A stretch of 64,000 nucleotides of DNA from Phytophthora colocasiae. Its lineage: Eukaryota; Oomycota; Peronosporomycetes; Peronosporales; Peronosporaceae. The position numbers were made by a program, and so were the translations under genes. Numbering within the stretch: the first letter of the stretch is position 1; each line of letters begins with the position of its first letter. The notes beneath the pieces are model-generated. The model saw nothing but the letters and a program-made list of their open reading frames with translations, was not told the origin of the DNA and made no database searches. The DNA is taken from NCBI GenBank assembly GCA_018806915.1, contig JAGKQI010000033.1:682001-746000 (forward strand), given 5' to 3'. Of this stretch, positions 1 through 10,840 are shown in pieces.

Positions 1-52
1 TCACCGTGAGTCCCAAGAAGATGTCAAGATTAAGGATTAACAAGGGGAAGAA

Positions 53-2287
53 GTGCCTACGAATGTTGGATCGGCGGAGGCACCACTGAAAACGGAAAGA
101 TCCACAGATCAGCAGAGTTCTGGGAGGATCTCTACTGACAGGCACGAGGCAGACCTGGATCGCAATCCAGATCTTGAAGAAAAACCTCGAATTCCTCCCA
201 AGGCCCCTTCGAGGGCCACCGCGGATCTCGATGAGAATCGAGATCCGCACACGAGCGATAAGGAATCAGCAAAGCTGAAACCTAATCTGCTCACCAAGTC
301 CACTGTTGCCTCAAGATCGACCAAGAACAAGAAGATCAAGAGCACCCGGACGAAATTGAAAGCTCCAGACTCAGAGCCAGAAGACATGATCAGCCCGGGA
401 TCGACGATTACCAAGGACGCGATCGAGCAGGCCTATTACAGGAAGATGCTAAGCGAGACCTTGCTTAACGACCCCGTTCTTACGATCATACAAGTTCGCC
501 AGATCGGTAACCTCACCGGCCCAGTGTCGAAACCCCGGACTAGCTCGGACCGCCTGAACGCGGTGAAGATTCTACTTGATCTGCTCCAAGAGGCTGGTTT
601 AGTGGCTGGAGAATTCGACCCAAACTCTCTATTTGACCTGGAACTGGAAGCGATTCAGTATGCAACCCATGACCTATTCAACTCTCTCAAAGTCTTGGTC
701 GGCGAACGCCCACTGACGCCCGATCTAGGTTATCAGACTGGATCGTCATGCTACGCGTCAGCGACCTCGGAACCAGATTCCGACAGCCCGAGAAGGCTGC
801 AACGCATGTCGTTAGGCCCCTCCGGTGCCAAATTCCTGAAATCGCGTATGAAGAAACAAGATACACGATCGATGGCCACGAAACTGGAGGCTAAGACACC
901 TGATCAGCAAGAAAATCGCCGGACCCGGACAGACCAGACCGCGCCGACGACTAATTCCACGGGATCGAGCAACAAGCTGGACGACTACTTTCAAATGGCG
1001 ATGGATCGTTTCTTAAAAGAACGGAATCTTGCGACACCCCGATCGCCGATCAAAGGGGAGTTGGATGTTGAAATGGAGTCCGTTACGGCCTCGGATCCGG
1101 ATGCATGGGAATACGATCCAGACGACATGGGCATACCAAGTTCCGGTGGACAGACGTCGAGCCGAGCAGCGATCGCATCCGCGGCGATCGGTCAAGGAGG
1201 ATCGTCAATGATCCAGCGGGTCCGGATCTCAGCGATCTCGGATCTGAAAGATTTTGTGGGTAAAGATCTGGACGAAGATCGCGCTCGGGCCTGGATCAGT
1301 AAAGTCAAGTCAGCATTTCAGCGCGATCAGGCTACGGAAGAAGAAAAATGCCTCACATTTGCAGATCTGATGGTGGGACCGGCAAAGAACTGGTACAGGC
1401 AGCTCAGTCGAACGACGAAAACCAAGTGGGCGGATCTGCTGGACAGTTTCCAGACCCAGTATTGTGGGTTGGGTATGTCGGTCGCGTGGCAATACTATCA
1501 CGCTCGCAAGCGATCGGAAGAAACTCCCCTTGATTACCTCTACCGGCTCAACGTGGCGGCTTTACGTGCTAGACTGAAGATCAAGGATGGGAACCCTAAG
1601 GCCCGCCGGGAACATGTAGACCACTACATCGAGACATTGGGAGATCCGGAGTTAGCTGATCGGCTGACCCTACTCCGACTGAGCGACGTCGATGAACTGG
1701 AGGAGGTACTTCGTGCCCGGGAACGGGCGAAAAGCAGACAACGTAAATCTGCGTTCGGATCGAAGTACAGACAAAAGGCACCGGCCAGTGCCCCGGCGGC
1801 ACCCACCCGAGCGGTGGTACGGGCGATCCAAGCCCAAGATCCGAGCTCGGAATCAGAGGAAGTATCCGGATCGGACGGATCCGATTCTGAAGGCGATCTC
1901 CGGAGGATATATCTTGCCGCGTCGGAAGACAAGCAGATCGGCACTGGGGGCGTTCCCCACCAACAGGATCAGTCGCGATCGCACACGAACGCGCAAGATC
2001 GAGGCCGGATCGCGGATCGCAGGGGTACGTCAGACCACGATCGAGGTCGCTGTTCACACTGTGGATCGCGGAAGCATACGGATCTGGACTGCTTGAGACG
2101 TCTAACTTGTGAAAAGTGCGGGAAGAGGGGTCACCCAACGGATCGCTGTCTGTATACCTGCCGTGGTTGTGGGGAGATCCATGAAGCTGGAGAATGCCCC
2201 ATGGAAGAATTCTACAACCAGATCCGCAAGTGGTACGACCCGACCCGACATGCCGGATTGTTCCCGAGAAGGTGGAAAAGATGTTAA
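53..2287 (+). CDS. gag: Gag-like protein of the Gypsy element, three CCHC-type zinc knuckles
   Basis: Structural capsid/nucleocapsid protein of the Gypsy element. The first roughly 330 residues are charged, low-complexity sequence. A capsid-like retrotransposon gag core follows at about residues 400-560 (motif region around AKNWYRQL). Three knuckles lie at about residues 666-712: C-x2-C-x4-H-x4-C twice, then an irregular C-x2-C-x3-H-x4-C. The frame is open from position 53 (GTG); its first ATG is at 386, so the true start is either 386 or upstream of a lost frame. The C-terminus shifts frame: a one-base change near 2262 would give a different short ending, so the last ten or so residues are unreliable. 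GATC density here is about eight times random expectation. Confidence 0.8.
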   Translation: MPTNVGSAEAPLKTERSTDQQSSGRISTDRHEADLDRNPDLEEKPRIPPKAPSRATADLDENRDPHTSDKESAKLKPNLLTKSTVASRSTKNKKIKSTRTKLKAPDSEPEDMISPGSTITKDAIEQAYYRKMLSETLLNDPVLTIIQVRQIGNLTGPVSKPRTSSDRLNAVKILLDLLQEAGLVAGEFDPNSLFDLELEAIQYATHDLFNSLKVLVGERPLTPDLGYQTGSSCYASATSEPDSDSPRRLQRMSLGPSGAKFLKSRMKKQDTRSMATKLEAKTPDQQENRRTRTDQTAPTTNSTGSSNKLDDYFQMAMDRFLKERNLATPRSPIKGELDVEMESVTASDPDAWEYDPDDMGIPSSGGQTSSRAAIASAAIGQGGSSMIQRVRISAISDLKDFVGKDLDEDRARAWISKVKSAFQRDQATEEEKCLTFADLMVGPAKNWYRQLSRTTKTKWADLLDSFQTQYCGLGMSVAWQYYHARKRSEETPLDYLYRLNVAALRARLKIKDGNPKARREHVDHYIETLGDPELADRLTLLRLSDVDELEEVLRARERAKSRQRKSAFGSKYRQKAPASAPAAPTRAVVRAIQAQDPSSESEEVSGSDGSDSEGDLRRIYLAASEDKQIGTGGVPHQQDQSRSHTNAQDRGRIADRRGTSDHDRGRCSHCGSRKHTDLDCLRRLTCEKCGKRGHPTDRCLYTCRGCGEIHEAGECPMEEFYNQIRKWYDPTRHAGLFPRRWKRC

Positions 2288-2942
2288 ACTAGGACGCTCG
2301 CCGGTTTGGAAACCGGTACGAGCCGAGCGTTCTGAGTACTGCATCTATGCATATGTGAACAAGAAATCGAGAGATCAAGATAGGGAGAATTCGGATCTGC
2401 GCGGTAATACATGTAAGTTGCATTCGTATACTGCTAAGATCGCGAGTCTTCCCCGGATCGATGAGTTCTCTCGATCTGGTGCGGAAGTGGCTCTGGATCT
2501 CAAGGAAGGAGAGTCCAGGGGGTATTGGAAATACCACGCACCCGGAAAATGGTTCCGCCAAGCCAAGATCTCAGGCAAGATCAATCACGAAAGAGCGATC
2601 TTGCTCCTGGACACTGGCGCCGAGGTATCCATCTTGGATACCGCCTTTGCTCGTAAGGTTGGGTGCCACTTTGACACTAGTCAGAGACAGGAGTGTGTTG
2701 GGATCGGTGATAATGTGTACACCACCGAGGGAAGAACGAGGATCAAGATCACGCTTGCGGGATACTTGGTCTACTTTTTCGATATTTGGATCGGGGATCT
2801 ATCCGGGCAAGATGCGATCCTGGGTATGGATTTCATGATCCCGGCTGGAGTCCGGATGGATCTGGCGAAGGGATCGATGTGCTTACCTAATGAAGTAGGG
2901 ATCCCACTTAGTGGTCGCAAGAGATTATACAGGAGAAGGTAA
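2283..2942 (+). pseudogene. Retroviral-type aspartic protease segment of the Gypsy pol
   Basis: This frame differs from gag and from the following reverse transcriptase. The diagnostic pieces are the active-site triad LLLDTGAEVSILD at about 2601-2639 and the second-lobe motif DAILGMDF near 2812-2834, as in pepsin-like retroelement proteases that cleave Gag-Pol. The frame opens inside gag at 2109, but the meaningful part begins after gag ends. It stops at 2942, and a frameshift near 2920 separates it from the next pol segment. Domain identity is secure. Whether the original element read through or used programmed frameshifting cannot be told from this damaged copy. Confidence 0.75.
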
Positions 2943-2953
2943 GATCGGTAAAA

Positions 2954-5113
2954 TTGGAGGAAGATCTACATATCCCAGTTGGGGGATCTGAAGAGATCGC
3001 ATCGAGAGTGAAATTATCGGCGACAGAAAAATTGTGGGTGACCAGAGGCGACCAATGGGTACCTACAGTGGTGAATGGACCCGGCCGAACTCGGTACTTA
3101 GTGATCACGAATTTGAGCGAGAAGATTTTACGACTGGATCACAGATTACATGTTGGAATGGTACTTGATCAGGAAAAAGTGCCTCGATTCCCCGGGTTTG
3201 TGTCGATCGGATCCCGACGTTACATGGAGTGGCAGAATCTAGCTCTAGAAGCGACTGTGGACGCAAGACCAGAACCTCAGGAATCCGTGGAGATCCCCTT
3301 ACCGTCGGTCGAACGGCCGACCTACGTTACGCCGCGATCCATACTCCGCCGAGGTGGGGCAACCAGGACCGACCCTGATCCTGCACCAATATCGACACCG
3401 GAACCGCGATCACCAACCGATACAGCCGAAGTCAAGGTCGCATTCATCGATCCCCAACCGGATCCCATGGATACCCCACCGATCACGATCAGTTCCGACA
3501 AGACCCCGAGTGGCGAAGCTGGGGGCGGTGAGACTGAGACGAATGAGAGCTTGCCAGATCAGCCCCCAGATCAGACAGATCGGACATGCGAAGAAGAGAT
3601 CGAGGAAAAAACAGAAAAACCAGATTTTCAAATCGAGATCAAACATGAATCCGACGCCGATGCCGTCCCCAGGGTTAAAGACACCCCGATCTTGACAGCC
3701 AAGGACGATAGGCTGCGTGATCAATCAACGGATGAACCGGATCCGACATCTCCTGAAGGGATCGAGAACGCTAATCAGACCCACTTACACGAAAGTGGTG
3801 ATTTTTCGACCGAAGATCTAGCCGATAATCTCGCAGTAGTACCAGAGATCCAGATCTCCACCACCGAAGAAGTCAGGATTGAAGATTTGCAAGTAGGGAA
3901 TCCGGGATCGGCTACCCCGGAGGAGATCGAGAAACTTCGACAGATTATTTGGAAGAAGCGACATCTCCTGATCGGAAAGGGAAACGCACTTCCTCCAGCG
4001 GCCAAGGGTGTTATATGCGATATCGACGTGGGTGATGCAAAGCCGATCGCACAACGAGTCCGAAAGGTGGCGCCACAGTTTCGCGAGAAAGTATCGGATC
4101 TTATCAAAGGACTCCTAGCTGCCAAGATCATTCGGCCATCGACATCGCCATGGGCATCTCCGATCGTGGTGATCATCAAGAAGAACGGTGTAGACATCCG
4201 ACTATGTATCGATTATCGGCTGGTGAACGGTCTCACAAGGCTGATGATCTACCCGATGCCTTTGATCAATGACCTGTTAGAAGATCTTGACAAGGTTCTG
4301 TGGTATTGTTCATTAGACATGGCGAGTGGATTCTGGGTCGTATCAATGACCGATCGAGCTCGCGCGATCTCGGCTTTCATCACTCCATTTGGCCTTTTCG
4401 AGTGGAATCGCATGCCGTTCGGGCTGAAGAACGCTCCTCAGATCTATCAACGCCTTGTGGACAATGCCCTATATGGATTTCTGAAGATCTCCCAGTCTGG
4501 AGATGTGGAAGGCTCTGCGGATGTGTTCGAATCAGGGATCCCGGAAGATCCCGGTCGTCCGTCGGTGCTAGGTCGGAGATCATACATCGACGATATCTTG
4601 ATCACGGCTGGATCATGGGATCAAATGTGCGATCGGGTGGAAGGCCTATTGGAGGCCTGCGATAAGTGGAATCTCTCGATCAGTGTGGCAAAGAGCTTCT
4701 GGGGCATGGATAAGGTGGAATATCTCGGACACAAAGTGTCGATCGATGGATTGGAGGCAAACCCGAAGGACCTGAAGTCTCTGACGGATCTACCATTCCC
4801 TGGATCACTCCGATCCATGCAATCGTTCCTTGGAAGTTTGAATTACTATAGTCGGTTCATCGAGGATTATGCGATGTATGCATCGGTCCTATATGAACTA
4901 CGTGAGGTGGAGTTCGCAGAACTGAAGAAGCGACCAGATCTACGAAAGATCATGGATAGCATGGACCTGATCACTCAAGATCCCGTCGCGCTTAAGTCGG
5001 ATCGGGATAGATCGCTAGATATCCCGACTCAAAGAAGCGATAGTACAACGGATCCTGACTTGGGGCGATGTCTTCACCCTGTTCAAGCGAGATCGGAACC
5101 AACCTGGGCCTAA
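2954..5113 (+). pseudogene. pol: Gypsy reverse transcriptase segment
   Basis: RNA-dependent DNA polymerase of the element. The first 300 or so residues are a low-complexity acidic and proline-rich spacer. The polymerase fold runs from about 3920 to 4900: fingers motif WASPIVVIIKKNG near 4150, palm motif SLDMASGFW near 4312, MPFGLKNAP near 4410 and catalytic YIDDIL near 4582. Between the palm motif B region and YIDDIL lies an insertion of about 45 residues that is not in textbook Ty3. A thumb/connection motif around SFLGSLNYYSRFIED lies near 4820. The frame is lost around 5090, just before RNase H. Start is uncertain because the first codon of the open frame is not ATG. Confidence 0.85.
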
Positions 5114-5580
5114 AGACTGGTGACGAGAGGTGGGGTAGGGCATACAGGGCGTTTACAGCCTTGAAGACCAAGATCGCGTCGACCCCGATCCTTCGCCACT
5201 TCGACACGACGAAGTTACCCGTGGTGATCGTGTACGCTAGTGACTGGGCGATTTCCGCCGCACTAATGCAGGAACACGACCAGATCTACCACCCGGTCGC
5301 GTTTGCCAGCCGAACCTTGAAGACCAACGAGCTGAATTATAATGTTGCCGAAAAGGAGGTGTTAGCTCTACTTCGGATCTTGGATCTACACTACACCTTG
5401 TTGGTGGGACGTCGGATCAAGGTCCTAACCCGACACTCGACGCTTGCCTGGCTGTTCAAGTCTGCCGGCCTCCAAGGACGTCTGGGACAATGGTCTGCTC
5501 TTCTGTCCCCGTGGACACTCGAGATCACAGAAGTGTACGAAGGGGAGGATGAAATACTGGGGCGATCGCAGCTAACATAA
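5068..5580 (+). pseudogene. First (Ty3-type) RNase H domain of the Gypsy pol
   Basis: Canonical Gypsy RNase H that follows reverse transcriptase. Visible landmarks are VVIVYASDWAISAALMQ (first catalytic Asp within ASDW), HPVAFASRTL, and LNYNVAEKEVLALL (catalytic Glu in EKE). The third acidic position that normally sits in a TDH motif reads TRHSTL here, so an active-site Asp appears to be lost. This fits the idea that in dual-RNase-H elements the original domain degenerates into a tether, although random decay of this copy explains it equally well. It overlaps the end of the reverse-transcriptase frame by 46 nt in another frame, so a frameshift separates them. Confidence 0.75.
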
Positions 5581-5651
5581 CGCCCCGATCGGAGATCGAC
5601 GAAGCTCTGATCGCGATCGCGCCGCGAAAGGAGCCAAAACGTCGGATCCAG

Positions 5652-6213
5652 ATGCCGATCCCCACTGTAGACCCAGATGAGGAGTTGTGGGTTATAAGTT
5701 TCGACGGATCGGCACGCGTGAAACGAGGAGGAGGCGCTTTCAGCGCGATCGTGTGGAGTTTACCAGAGTGGAAGGTGATCAAGGCTAGATCGGATTATGC
5801 TGAAAGCCTCACTGTCAATGAAGCGGAATACCGTGGACTCTTGCTAGGTCTTGGCATGATCGCACAGTTAGAACGCCGCCGTTTGGTCGTTTGTGGCGAT
5901 TCGAATCTGGTAATCCGACAAGTCCGGGGCGAGATCGACTGCAAGGCGCCAGTATTGACGCTACTGAAACAGAAGGTGCTAGATCACTTGCGGAATTGGG
6001 GAGATCACGAGCTGGTCCATGTGAAGAGAGACTGGAATGGGAGCGCAAGATAGCTTGGCGAGTGCCGCGCTGCAGCGAGGAAGCGGGATCGAAGTCCACG
6101 ATGAGACAGATCGATGCGATCTGATCACCCTGAATCGGCTTAATGAGGTGTTGATCCCTCGAGTTGAAGATCGATCTGTGCAAGTGTCGGCAGTAGCCAC
6201 GCGTGCAGCCTGA
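5652..6213 (+). pseudogene. Second, RNase HI-like (archaeal/plant-type) RNase H
   Basis: A complete extra RNase H fold sits between the first RNase H and integrase. Motifs in order are ISFDGSAR (Asp 1), LTVNEAEYRGLLLGL (Glu), VCGDSNLVIRQV (Asp 2) and HVKRDWNGSA (His/Asp region). The clean frame ends at a stop at 6051-6053. A one-base deletion near 6047 would restore the usual ending, and the reading frame then continues to about 6213. This arrangement is typical of aRNH-carrying Gypsy elements described in plants (Tat) and oomycetes (Chronos, Archon). All catalytic positions expected for an active enzyme appear present, unlike in the first RNase H. Confidence 0.75.
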
Positions 6214-6234
6214 GCGCGACCTGGCGCCGCTGTC

Positions 6235-7296
6235 TTGCGAGAGGAACTGATCCGGGAGATGCGGGTTGATCGGATCAGGCGAGCCCAGGACGAGGAGGTC
6301 TGGATCGCAGGACTAAAGAAGTACCTGGCTGGGCAGATCGCGGATCTTACTCGAGCCGAATCCGGATCCTACGCCAAGATCGCCTCCGAGTACGAGGTAG
6401 ATGAACAAGATCTGTTGTTTTACTGCCCACCAGGGCCGAGATCAAGAGGTGATCGCGATCGCCTGATGAGACTTGTAGTTCCAGAAACGCTACAGCAGGA
6501 TGTCCTCCACCACTATCATACGACTCTGGAAGGAGGACATCAGGGGATCGGACGCACTTATCAGCGGATCCGAGATCATTTCCACTGGAGGGGATTATAT
6601 CGGAGCGTGCAGCGATACGTAGGCGAGTGTGTAGATTGTGAGACCGGGAAGGGGAGACCCACGATCCGGGGCGAGTCGCCGGGGAATCTGCAGGCGACAT
6701 ACCCATTCCAGATCATAGCAATGGATCACATACCTTCTCTGCCCAGATCCAACAAAGGCAACACCGAACTACTGATCTGGGTCGATCTGTTCACGGGATA
6801 TGTGATCGCAAAGGCCAGTTCCTCCCGATCGGCCCAGACCGTCGCGGAATCTTATGAAGAATGCGTGTTCCGCAGATTTGGTGCTAGCGAGATGATCAGG
6901 CACGATCGAGAACCGGGTTTCATGTCCGACTTCTTCAGATCGTTCAATAAGATCCTGGGGCAGCGACAACGGGCGACGATGGCCTACCGGCCGCAAGCCA
7001 ACGGGACTGCGGAACGGATGGTGCAAACGGCGACTAGGGCGATCAAGATGTATGTTCAAGATCTCGATCAGAAGGACTGGGATGAATACGCGGAGAGACT
7101 GACGTTCGCCATTAATACGGCTCACGATCGGGTTCGGGAGATACCCTCATTACCTGGTACATGGATGGGATCCGAGATCGACGTTGGAGGCAACGATCCC
7201 GATCGGATCGACCAGACGCCACGATCGCGATCCAAGACGGTGGAGGTATCGGGTTCAGAGATACTACCAGCAGTCGCGAGAGCAGGTCAACGCTAG
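6235..7296 (+). pseudogene. Integrase (HHCC zinc finger and DDE core) of the Gypsy element
   Basis: Inserts element cDNA into the genome. The N-terminal zinc finger has HHYH near 6510 and CVDC near 6628. The DDE core has Asp in AMDHIP near 6720, Asp in RHDREPGF near 6902 and Glu in GTAERMVQ near 7007, the standard D,D,E arrangement. The open frame begins at 6235 with no ATG. After about 7140 the reading becomes nonsense up to 7296; the sense frame resumes in the next segment starting near 7184, so a frameshift lies between 7140 and 7250. Confidence 0.8.
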
Positions 7297-7879
7297 ACTA
7301 CGAGAGGCGATTGCAGATCGAGCCGATCGGCACAATGAGGATGTCGATCCGCATCAGATCGAAGCTGGATCACGAGTTTGGCTATACCTAGATCGTGTGA
7401 AGGAAGGGTATGCACGTAAACTCGCTCACCTTTGGCACGGCCCGTTCCGTGTTGCAGAGAAGCTCAACGAATTCACGATCAAGCTGGAGATCGCGGGATC
7501 TGATTACCATATCTTTCCAGTGGTCCATGTTTCTAAGCTAAAGCTGGTGCGGAATTTTCCGGATCGACCGCGGGTCGAGTTGACTGTGGATGAAGCAGAT
7601 CGGCTAGATTTCGATGAGATCCTCCTTCCGGAGGACAGTTGGGTCCCAGATCTGGATGCCGACGAGTACGAGGTCGAACGGATCTCGGACATGCGAAGTG
7701 GGAAACGGACTCGCTACGGCCGGATCTATCGTGAATTCCTGGTGCACTGGGTCGGTTATGATGAACCAACTTGGGTCGACGAAGCTGATCTTAACTGTGG
7801 AGCCATACTGAGCGCGTTCCTACGTGATCATGCTAACCGAAATCGGTTTGGCGTGATGCAGTCGCACGAAGAGGTGTAG
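7184..7879 (+). pseudogene. Integrase C-terminus with chromodomain
   Basis: The first half holds the GPY/F-like integrase tail, with motif HLWHGPFRVAEKL near 7428 and VVHVSKLKLV near 7520. The last 70 residues form a chromodomain: FLVHWVGYDEPTWVDEADL near 7736-7792 contains the aromatic cage and beta-strand signature of the family. Such domains steer integration toward methylated-histone heterochromatin in chromoviruses; that role is inferred here. The segment ends at a stop at 7877-7879, presumably the original end of pol. Confidence 0.8.
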
Positions 7880-8253
7880 ACGCAGAGAAGGCGACGTAAC
7901 CGGGTCACAACGCCGAGATCGCGGATGCTGATCTGGATGTCTATCTGGATCGGATGTGGAGATTTTATATTTTTCGTGGAGATTTTATATTTTTCTTGTA
8001 TATGCATGTGAAACCGGAGTGATTGGATGGAAAGTGTGGAGATTTCGAAGATGCTAAGTGGGATCGAAACTGTGGAGTAAGTATGGAGAAGAACGCTGGT
8101 TTTTGAAGCTGGAAAGATTACGTGGAATTGAAAAGAGGCTAGGCTGGAGTCAGGATCGCGTGGCGAAGTACCGGATCGTGATAGAGGATATGTAAGCGTG
8201 CTGACCGACTCCGGGCTCAGCTGATCACCTCCGGACTGGTCGAGATCGCGGGA
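7880..8253. other. Post-pol non-coding spacer with a 20-bp direct repeat
   Basis: 374 bases between the plus-strand pol end and the minus-strand antisense frame end, so transcription from both sides converges here. The only structure I see is a tandem duplication, GTGGAGATTTTATATTTTTC twice, at about 7957-7996. These AT-rich blocks in an otherwise GC-rich element could serve polyadenylation from either side, which is inference only. Confidence 0.5.
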
Positions 8254-10840
8254 TCAGGGAGTCCCAGGAGGTGTAGGTGGAGCAGGCGGGTTAAACTTGT
8301 TTTCGAGCCGTGGGATCTGCCGGGACGGGTGATCTGCCGGCCGATCGCGGTAATGGTTGCGCCAAGGGTCCTCCTGATCGCATTCTGCCAACGCAGAGAT
8401 CAGATCGGTGGGCTCCGGTCGGTTCAGAGTCGGCTGGGCCAGGTTAGCCATTCGGGAGGCCGATCCGGGGTACCAGTATACCCGATCACGGATAGTAGGG
8501 AAGTGCAGGAAGTAGGTATCGAGCAGAAGATCGATGTCCGCCCACATCGCCCTCATCATGGGCAGGAATCGTCCCAACAGCAGCCTCCAACGTTCTCCGG
8601 TACGGCTACGCCGTTGCCGACGCTCGAGGTAATACCGACGGAGATCAGGATCAGCTTCATACATCGCCTTCGTGATCTCGAGATAATGGGTCGATTCCCA
8701 GTAGGCCTGCAGGTGATCTGACTCGAAGGCGGCGTAGGCATCCGCGATCTGCCCCAGCATGGTTCCAGCACGACGATGTAGACCGAGATCGAAGGTGAGG
8801 GGGGCCGGTCGGTTGCGGAGCACCTCCCAAGGTCGGGTAGCAAGTAGGGCCTGCACGTTGGGCCCAGTGATCAGGCTAGCCAACCAACCGACCCCGGCTC
8901 GGGAAGGGCGATTAGCCGGTGATCTCGCGGGGTAGAGGAATCCGGGAGGTAGCAGCAGCCTCTTGGACAATGTGGAGAGGATCATACCGACGATCGCCAA
9001 AGTTCCGACGAACATCGGATCCCACGGGAAGACATCACCAGCCGCAAACTGCCGGACGTTCGCATACCCGGGAATAGACGAGCTGATCGCGAACAGTGGA
9101 GGGTGCAGCTGGGGGCGTGGCGAGCCGCCGGGAGAGCCGCCACCCGGAGATCCCCCACCGGGAGGGCTCCCGCCAGCTGGACGACCCCTCGGGGACCCCT
9201 GAGGAGAAATGATCGGAGTCTGTGGGGAACTGCCGCCCGGAGGTGTCGGCTGCGCCGGAGGCGTCGATGGAGCAGGCCCCCCTTGATCGCCGGATGCTGG
9301 AGGAGGATTTCCATGCCGGCGGTGCCACGACAGCGATCGGAGTATCGTAGCCCGAAGAGCGTCGTCGGATCCAGCGCCAGAATCCTCCGCGTCATCGTCA
9401 TGCTCTGGATCGGGTTTACGTTTGGACCGATCCGAGCCACCCTTCTTCGGGGAAGGTGCTTCCACGGTCACTTGCGAGGTGGCCTGGGTGCGATCTGCTT
9501 CCTCCGCATCCGGCCCAGTCGGGATCGCGGGTTCAGGACCCAGATCGAAGGGGTCTGGGCTTTCCTCGTGCTTTTCTTCGAGCTCGGTCGCCTGGGCCTG
9601 GCCACCGGGTTGGTCTCCAGCGGGAACATCAGGTGGGGCCGCGTCGTGATCGGCCGGGGGAGGCTCCGTCCGCGAGGTCTTGTGCGGGGGCGATGTAGCA
9701 GGAGATGGGGGCGGACTGAGAGCACGTTTGACCCCCCGTTCATCTTGAGCAGCGCGGAGCCGAGACACCATTTCGGTCAGGACGTTGGTGGTCGCCATTA
9801 CGTCACCTTCTGCCTGATCGTAGTTCTCCTGCAATGCCTGAAGACTCGCTTCTAACTCCTGCACTTCGGCATGGGTACCGATCAGATCATCCTCTACGAC
9901 AAACAGAATATGAGTGATCATGGTCAGGTGGATGGGGATCTAGACTATATGCGCACCTAGACGAGTGGATCGTTGTCGCTCGGCGCTGAGATCCGCCTGT
10001 GCTCTGTCACGATCTGCGAACGCTTGGTCTCGTTCCACGAGTAGGCGATCCCGCTCCGAAGTGACTCGGTTCAGTTCGGAGTTAGCGTGGGCGAGTTGAT
10101 CGGTGGCTGGGTCACGTTCACCAGCGATACTGGTCAGGAAGCGATCGCTCGGGCGGAGTCCGCCAAGGCTCGATCTCGCTCAGCCAGGGCCAATCGGGTG
10201 GAGCCCCTGTCGAAGGCGTGGGGCTGGAATCCAGTTGGAGATGTGCAAGATCAGCCGAGATCCGGTTGTAGCTGGCCTTGGCAGTGATGGAGTCTTGCTT
10301 CGCCTCAGCCAGATCGCAAGCATGGATCCGGGCTTCCGCCTGGAGATCCTGGATCTCGTTGGTGGCTTGTTCCACCTCTTCGGTCAGACGATCCCTGTCC
10401 TCTGTAGCTCGATCTAGGTCTGCCTGGGCAGAGTTGAGACGCCGCGCGAACTCGTCGCGTTCCGATCGGAGCTGGTGAACCTGCATACGCAATCCATCGA
10501 GATCAGAGGCTTCCTCCGCGAGATCAGCGATCTCGCGCTCCAGACGCGCAATCTCGCCCTGCTGGTCTGCCCGGAACCGCTACATGGCGTCGACATGCGC
10601 CCGAAGTTCCATGGCTTCACGACTTAGTTGATCACGTTCGCGCACCAGGCGATCCCACCCTGGACTGCCCGGCATCGGCCCAGCCTCATCGGATGAGAGC
10701 GGGCGTGCGTGGTCTGGAGTCGGACCCGACGAACGTCGCGAGATGTCGGAGTGGGGAGATGGCGGACCGTCAGGAGATCTTGGGGAATCGGGAGGTGTAG
10801 GCAGATAATCGCTCCCAAGATCACTTCCTTGCTGACTCAT
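8254..10840 (-). pseudogene. Antisense coiled-coil / proline-rich ORF inside the Gypsy element (broken)
   Basis: Read from ATG at 10840 down to 8254. The N-terminus is Ser/Pro/Asp-rich (about 60 residues), then heptad-like segments such as RDRLTEEVEQATNEIQDLQ predict a long coiled coil. Next comes a Pro/Gly/Ser-rich linker with PPGGGSPGG repeats, and a Trp/Arg-rich globular C-terminus of about 250 residues with one hydrophobic stretch (FVGTLAIVGMILSTL near 8970). It is interrupted by in-frame stops at 10580-10582 and about 9943 and by a frameshift near 10130. The longest intact piece is 8254-9921 (555 residues, own ATG at 9921). Codons on this strand are free of stops for 1.67 kb, which argues for past selection. 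I recognise no family. Position and strand resemble the antisense ORFs of plant Tat elements. Confidence 0.6.

Noticed and set aside
1596..2138. Minus-strand frame of 180 residues opposite gag
   Set aside because: Opposes zinc knuckles and capsid of a clear gag; nothing recognisable in it.
9103..9855. Plus-strand frame of 250 residues opposite the antisense ORF of the first Gypsy element
   Set aside because: Arg/Gly-rich shadow without domain. The minus strand has the longer frame, with coiled-coil periodicity upstream.
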